DNA from: DAORHV01 sp964513925
Lineage (GTDB): Bacteria > Patescibacteriota > Gracilibacteria > Peribacterales > Peribacteraceae
DNA length: 64,000 nucleotides
NCBI GenBank assembly: GCA_964513925.1
Contig: CAZENR010000006.1
Coordinates: 1-64,000, forward strand
Reading direction: 5' to 3'
This document shows, in pieces, positions 61,447 to 64,000 of this stretch. Made by a program: the position numbers and the translations under genes. The notes beneath the pieces were generated by a model. That model made no database searches. It had not been told where the DNA came from and saw only the letters and a list, made by a program, of their open reading frames with translations. The stretch's first letter is position 1, and every line of letters starts with the position of its first letter.

Positions 61447-61851
61447 ATGTCTGACGCAGTCACTCTCACCAAGGAGGAACAGGCTGTCATCGACGCGCTG
61501 GAGAAGCTGAACGTCATTCAGCTCAACAACGTCGTCAAATTCATGGAGAAGACCTACGGTATCTCCGCTGCCGCTCCCGTGGCAGTTGCCGCAGCTCCCG
61601 CCGCTGGCGGTGGCGCAGCAGCTGGCGCCGACGAGGAGAAGTCCAGCTTCGACGTCGAGCTGGCCGATGCTGGCGCACAGAAGATCGCCATCATCAAGGT
61701 TGTCCGCGAAATCACGCAGCTTGGCCTGGGTGAGGCCAAGGATTTGGTCGACAAGACCCCAGCTATGCTCAAGAAGGGTGTTGCTAAGGCCGAGGCCCAG
61801 GACATGAAGAAGAAGATCGAGGCCGCCGGCGGCAAGGTCAACCTGAAGTAA
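61447..61851 (+). CDS. rplL: 50S ribosomal protein L7/L12
   Basis: 134 aa. N-terminal dimerisation helix (QAVIDALEKLNVIQLNNVVKF, split), an Ala-rich hinge, and the globular domain with KIAIIKVVREITQLGLGEAKDLVDKTP (split), which contacts translation factors. Length and order are normal. No Shine-Dalgarno: the preceding bases are TTTCTTTTTCCCCAATTTTTT. Confidence 0.95.
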   Translation: MSDAVTLTKEEQAVIDALEKLNVIQLNNVVKFMEKTYGISAAAPVAVAAAPAAGGGAAAGADEEKSSFDVELADAGAQKIAIIKVVREITQLGLGEAKDLVDKTPAMLKKGVAKAEAQDMKKKIEAAGGKVNLK

Positions 61852-61879
61852 TTCGGAAGACCTCATCCAAGAACTCCAA

Positions 61880-61904
61880 AGCCCGGCTTCTGCCGGGCTT
61901 TTTT
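61880..61904 (+). terminator. Terminator of the rplJ-rplL operon
   Basis: Perfect 8-bp stem AGCCCGGC/GCCGGGCT with TTCT loop (61880-61899) and a T6 run. Short repeat-like units (CATCCAAGAACTCC before, GTGGAATCTTGGAATCTCC after) bracket it. Confidence 0.92.
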
Positions 61905-61911
61905 GGCTTCA

Positions 61912-61937
61912 GGAAGTCTGTGGAATCTTGGAATCTC
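61912..61937. repeat. Dispersed GGAWTCC repeat, copy e
   Basis: GGAAGTCTGTGGAATCTTGG followed by AATCTCC, just after the rplL terminator; same unit family as copies a-d. Confidence 0.4.
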
Positions 61938-61979
61938 CGTGCCATTGCATTTCCTCCCTCGCCCCCCGACAATGCACCT

Positions 61980-62390
61980 ATGACTGTCCTCCGTTCCTAC
62001 CCGTTCCTTATTCCGCTTGTCGTCGCGCTGTTATCTGAAATAGTGAAAATGACGGTGGAGGGAATGCGAACCGGTGCGTGGCACGCGGGCATCTTCCGTT
62101 CGGGCGGCATGCCAAGCAGCCACTCGGCCTTTGTGACTTCGCTGGTTATCGTGGTGGCGAAGAAATCCGGACTGCATTCGATCGAATTTGCCATCGCATT
62201 CGTGTTTGCCTGCATCATCTGGTACGACGCCACCAGCTCCCGCCGCGCTATCGGCGAGCAAGCAAAGGTATTGAATCGCCTCCAGCATTGGCAGCACCTG
62301 TCCGAACGCCTTGGTCATTCACTGCTGGAAGTACTCTGCGGCATCGTCTTTGGCGCTATTGTAACGATGCTTGGTATTTTGATTAGTTAA
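61980..62390 (+). CDS. Divergent PAP2-family membrane protein (DUF212 type)
   Basis: 136 aa with three or four membrane helices. SGGMPSSHSAFVTSLVI (about 40-56) is the conserved phosphatase-like motif with Ser-His, and WYDATSSRRAIGEQAKVLNRL carries the family's Asp-Arg segment. DUF212 proteins resemble PAP2 phosphatases but lack the full triad, so activity is uncertain. A GACAAT box ends 6 nt before the ATG at 61980. Confidence 0.82.
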   Translation: MTVLRSYPFLIPLVVALLSEIVKMTVEGMRTGAWHAGIFRSGGMPSSHSAFVTSLVIVVAKKSGLHSIEFAIAFVFACIIWYDATSSRRAIGEQAKVLNRLQHWQHLSERLGHSLLEVLCGIVFGAIVTMLGILIS

Positions 62391-62535
62391 GAAATAATGG
62401 TCTAAAGCACTTGCAAAACGCAAAATGTACAGTACACTATACCTTGCAAACGCCTTCGTATCAGTCTCTCGGATACACAGCCGGAACTAGAAAAGAAGGA
62501 ACGTGCACATTACTCTCTTTTTCTTTTTTTCTATC

Positions 62536-62820
62536 ATGGCTGATCAACAGATCACCTGCCGCGACTGCGGTGCCGCTTTCACCTTCTCTGATGGTGAGCA
62601 GGCTTTCTACCAGGAGCGCGGTCTCGCCGCTCCGCAGCGTTGCAAGGACTGCCGCAACAAGCGCAAGAACGAGCGCATGCAGAACCGGCAGATGTTCCCC
62701 GCTACGTGCGCCAAGTGCGGTGCACAGTGCGAGGTTCCGTTCAAGCCGCGCCCAGAGTCCGAAGGCGGACGCCCGGTGTTGTGCTTAAACTGCTTCAAGG
62801 CCGACAAGGCCGCTGCATAA
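62536..62820 (+). CDS. Zinc-ribbon protein (zf-trcl-like)
   Basis: 94 aa with three CxxC pairs plus one: ITCRDCGAAFTFSDGEQAFY and QRCKDCRNKR form the first ribbon (CxxC...CxxC, the probable zinc-binding domain type zf-trcl), and ATCAKCGAQCEVPF with LCLNCFKADKA the second. FYQERGLAAPQRCKDCR is characteristic. Highly basic and small, it may bind RNA or the ribosome. The leader is about 90-100 nt, ending in a T/C tract (ACTCTCTTTTTCTTTTTTTC). Confidence 0.8.
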   Translation: MADQQITCRDCGAAFTFSDGEQAFYQERGLAAPQRCKDCRNKRKNERMQNRQMFPATCAKCGAQCEVPFKPRPESEGGRPVLCLNCFKADKAAA

Positions 62821-62852
62821 CCGGTGTGATTCACATCGACTGTAGAACAAGA

Positions 62853-62872
62853 GGGGCCGCAAGGCCCCTTTT
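62853..62872 (+). terminator. Terminator of the zinc-ribbon gene
   Basis: 6-bp stem GGGGCC/GGCCCC with GCAA tetraloop and TTTT, 32 nt after the stop. Confidence 0.8.
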
Positions 62873-62979
62873 GCGTGGAATCACTACCCAAATATGTGAA
62901 GAATTTTTGTCTTCCAAAAGCCAAAAAGCACGCATATCAATCGGACTATTTCATCCGTGACTGCGCCGGCATATTGCGG

Positions 62980-62985
62980 TAGAAT
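62980..62985 (+). promoter_or_regulatory. TAGAAT -10 box
   Basis: TAGAAT ends 7 nt before ATG 62993; leaderless class. Confidence 0.5.
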
Positions 62986-62992
62986 TTGTCCG

Positions 62993-64000
62993 ATGTCTTT
63001 CAGTATTCGGCCCATTCGCGAGAAACCCGCATCTCCCCCACTCGCGAAACGGGCGCTCGTTACCTTGGAGAAAATCATCACGCCGGTTTGGAGCCTGTCG
63101 CAATTGGTACGCAGGAAACACGACGTAGAGCGTGAACAACGTGAGAACCATGCTGGGATCTTGAAGCGCGTATTGGCTGTGCTGGTTGGAGTCCTGTTTG
63201 CTGGACTGCTGCTCATCGGCACGCTGAGGGTGCTGCTGGCGCTGCGGGTTGTTTCCTTGTCGCAGTTGTTCAGCGCAGCTGGCGAACAGTTGCCGGTCGA
63301 CGCGCATGGACACACCAACCTGCTGCTGCTTGGCGAAGGCGACAGCGACCACGAAGGTACGGATTTAACGGACACATTGATCGTGGCCAGCATCGATGCC
63401 ACGCGAAAGCAGGGAGTAGTGCTGCTATCGCTGCCGCGCGACCTGTACGTGCTACAGACCGAAGAAATGGGCAAAGGCAGGATCAACAGTCTCTACCGCA
63501 ACTACAAGGGCGCTCTCATGGCCAAAGGCATAGAGCAATCCGCCGCCGAATCCCAGTCACTTGCGCAGCTGGGTAAAGAGATAGGGACATTGCTTGGGCA
63601 AGATATTCACGGCGTGCTGAAGATAGATTTCAGCGGATTTGTCGAGGCTGTGGATGCCATAGGAGGTATAGACGTAGTGGTACCGCAAGACCTGGTAGAC
63701 ACCGAATATCCTGGACCCAATTACAGCTACGAGACATTCTCCATCAGTGCCGGCCCGCAACACTTAGATGGCGCCACTGCACTCAAGTATGCCCGCACAC
63801 GCCACTCCACTAGCGATTTCTCACGGTCGGGACGTCAGCAGCAGATTCTTTCGGCAGCCCTGGAGCGGGCGCAATCCACCGGTGTCATCTCGAACCCGGG
63901 AAAGTTGATGGAGTTGTTTGGTATCGTTTCAACAAATTTCCGCACCACTCTCAGTAGTCGCCAGCTGCTCGGCTTGGCCGCCTTAGGGAAGTCATTGCGC
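62993..64000 (+). CDS. LytR-CpsA-Psr family protein (partial, runs off window)
   Basis: 336 codons visible, open to the last base. Cytosolic basic N-terminus (about 1-58), one membrane helix (VLAVLVGVLFAGLLLIGTLRV, split), then the LCP domain: TNLLLLGEG, DTLIVASID, VVLLSLPRDLYV, INSLYRNY, IDFSGFVEAVDAIGGIDV and ALKYARTRHSTSDFSRSGRQQQ (split) with the arginines that bind polyprenyl pyrophosphate. LCP enzymes attach glycopolymers to peptidoglycan or proteins, fitting the SLH proteins and lipid-carrier genes in this window. Confidence 0.92.
   Translation, partial: MSFSIRPIREKPASPPLAKRALVTLEKIITPVWSLSQLVRRKHDVEREQRENHAGILKRVLAVLVGVLFAGLLLIGTLRVLLALRVVSLSQLFSAAGEQLPVDAHGHTNLLLLGEGDSDHEGTDLTDTLIVASIDATRKQGVVLLSLPRDLYVLQTEEMGKGRINSLYRNYKGALMAKGIEQSAAESQSLAQLGKEIGTLLGQDIHGVLKIDFSGFVEAVDAIGGIDVVVPQDLVDTEYPGPNYSYETFSISAGPQHLDGATALKYARTRHSTSDFSRSGRQQQILSAALERAQSTGVISNPGKLMELFGIVSTNFRTTLSSRQLLGLAALGKSLR

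Noticed and set aside
62884..63486. Minus-strand frame of 200 codons overlapping the start of the LytR-CpsA-Psr gene
   Set aside because: The plus-strand frame carries the LCP motifs and a promoter; the antisense frame is Ser/Thr-rich shadow sequence.
1..64000. UGA read as glycine, as in some related candidate phyla
   Set aside because: TGA ends several clear genes (for example uppP, dgkA and the lipoprotein ending at 21874) and conserved domains contain no in-frame TGA.

Overview
The window looks like a chromosomal segment of a small-genome bacterium of the Candidate Phyla Radiation, most likely Peregrinibacteria/Peribacteria-like. This is an inference from gene content: conserved bacterial informational genes (gyrA, dnaX, ruvA, rplJ/rplL, rpmE, trpS, secF, tig) lie among many uncharacterised surface proteins, SLH-domain proteins, a VirD4/TraG-like ATPase of the kind seen alone in such genomes, a 2-oxoacid:ferredoxin oxidoreductase, and two tandem archaeal-type PurP ligases. 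TGA is used as a stop, so the code is the standard bacterial one. Genes are tightly packed and often convergent. Two runs of exactly 100 N (49190-49289 and 50400-50499) are scaffold gaps.

Layout. 1-8.9 kb: SAM methyltransferase, DUF1232, two tandem kinase-like paralogues, AlkD, CreD, a GT-C transferase, trpS and an RluA synthase. 9-13.9 kb: SLH/beta-propeller protein, transglutaminase-like protein, pilin-like protein and tRNA-Val. 14-19.4 kb: flavodoxin plus 2-oxoacid oxidoreductase, PdxS/PdxT, Dcd. 19.4-27.2 kb: an unknown 596-aa protein, two lipoproteins (one DsbA-like), dnaX, folate genes (cyclo-ligase, glyA), then dgkA-uppP for the undecaprenyl lipid cycle. 27.2-36.4 kb: SLH/Calx-beta protein, TraG-like ATPase, hrcA, rpmE, gyrA, rsmI. 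36.5-41 kb: M23 murein hydrolase, ruvA, pgi, thioredoxin. 41.1-41.8 kb: a degenerate and an intact tRNA-Ala beside a 56-aa gene with a structured leader. 42-46 kb: methyltransferase-like protein, two PurP ligases, tRNA-Cys. 46-54 kb: FN3-type surface protein, gapped PfkB kinase, and an operon of an N-formylglutamate-amidohydrolase-family protein with two ATP-grasp ligases. 54.3-58.5 kb: a probable ~450-nt structured RNA, an unknown membrane-anchored protein, secF and tig. 58.6-64 kb: RelA, the L10 leader with rplJ-rplL, a PAP2-like protein, a zinc-ribbon protein and a LytR-CpsA-Psr protein cut by the window end.

The strongest genome-scale signal is in how genes start. About 20 start codons on both strands lie 6-10 nt downstream of a TANNNT box, often an extended -10 (TGnTANNNT), with no Shine-Dalgarno sequence. 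This predicts pervasive leaderless transcription, and I used it to choose starts. Genes not in this class tend to have short pyrimidine-rich leaders. The only perfect AAGGAGGT site I found belongs to the 56-aa gene at 41.4-41.6 kb.

The most system-like unknowns are the amidohydrolase + double ATP-grasp operon (50.5-52.8 kb), the tandem PurP pair, the tandem kinase-like pair, the unassigned structured RNA at 54.4-54.8 kb, and a small dispersed GGAWTCC/GGACTCC repeat found between operon ends.
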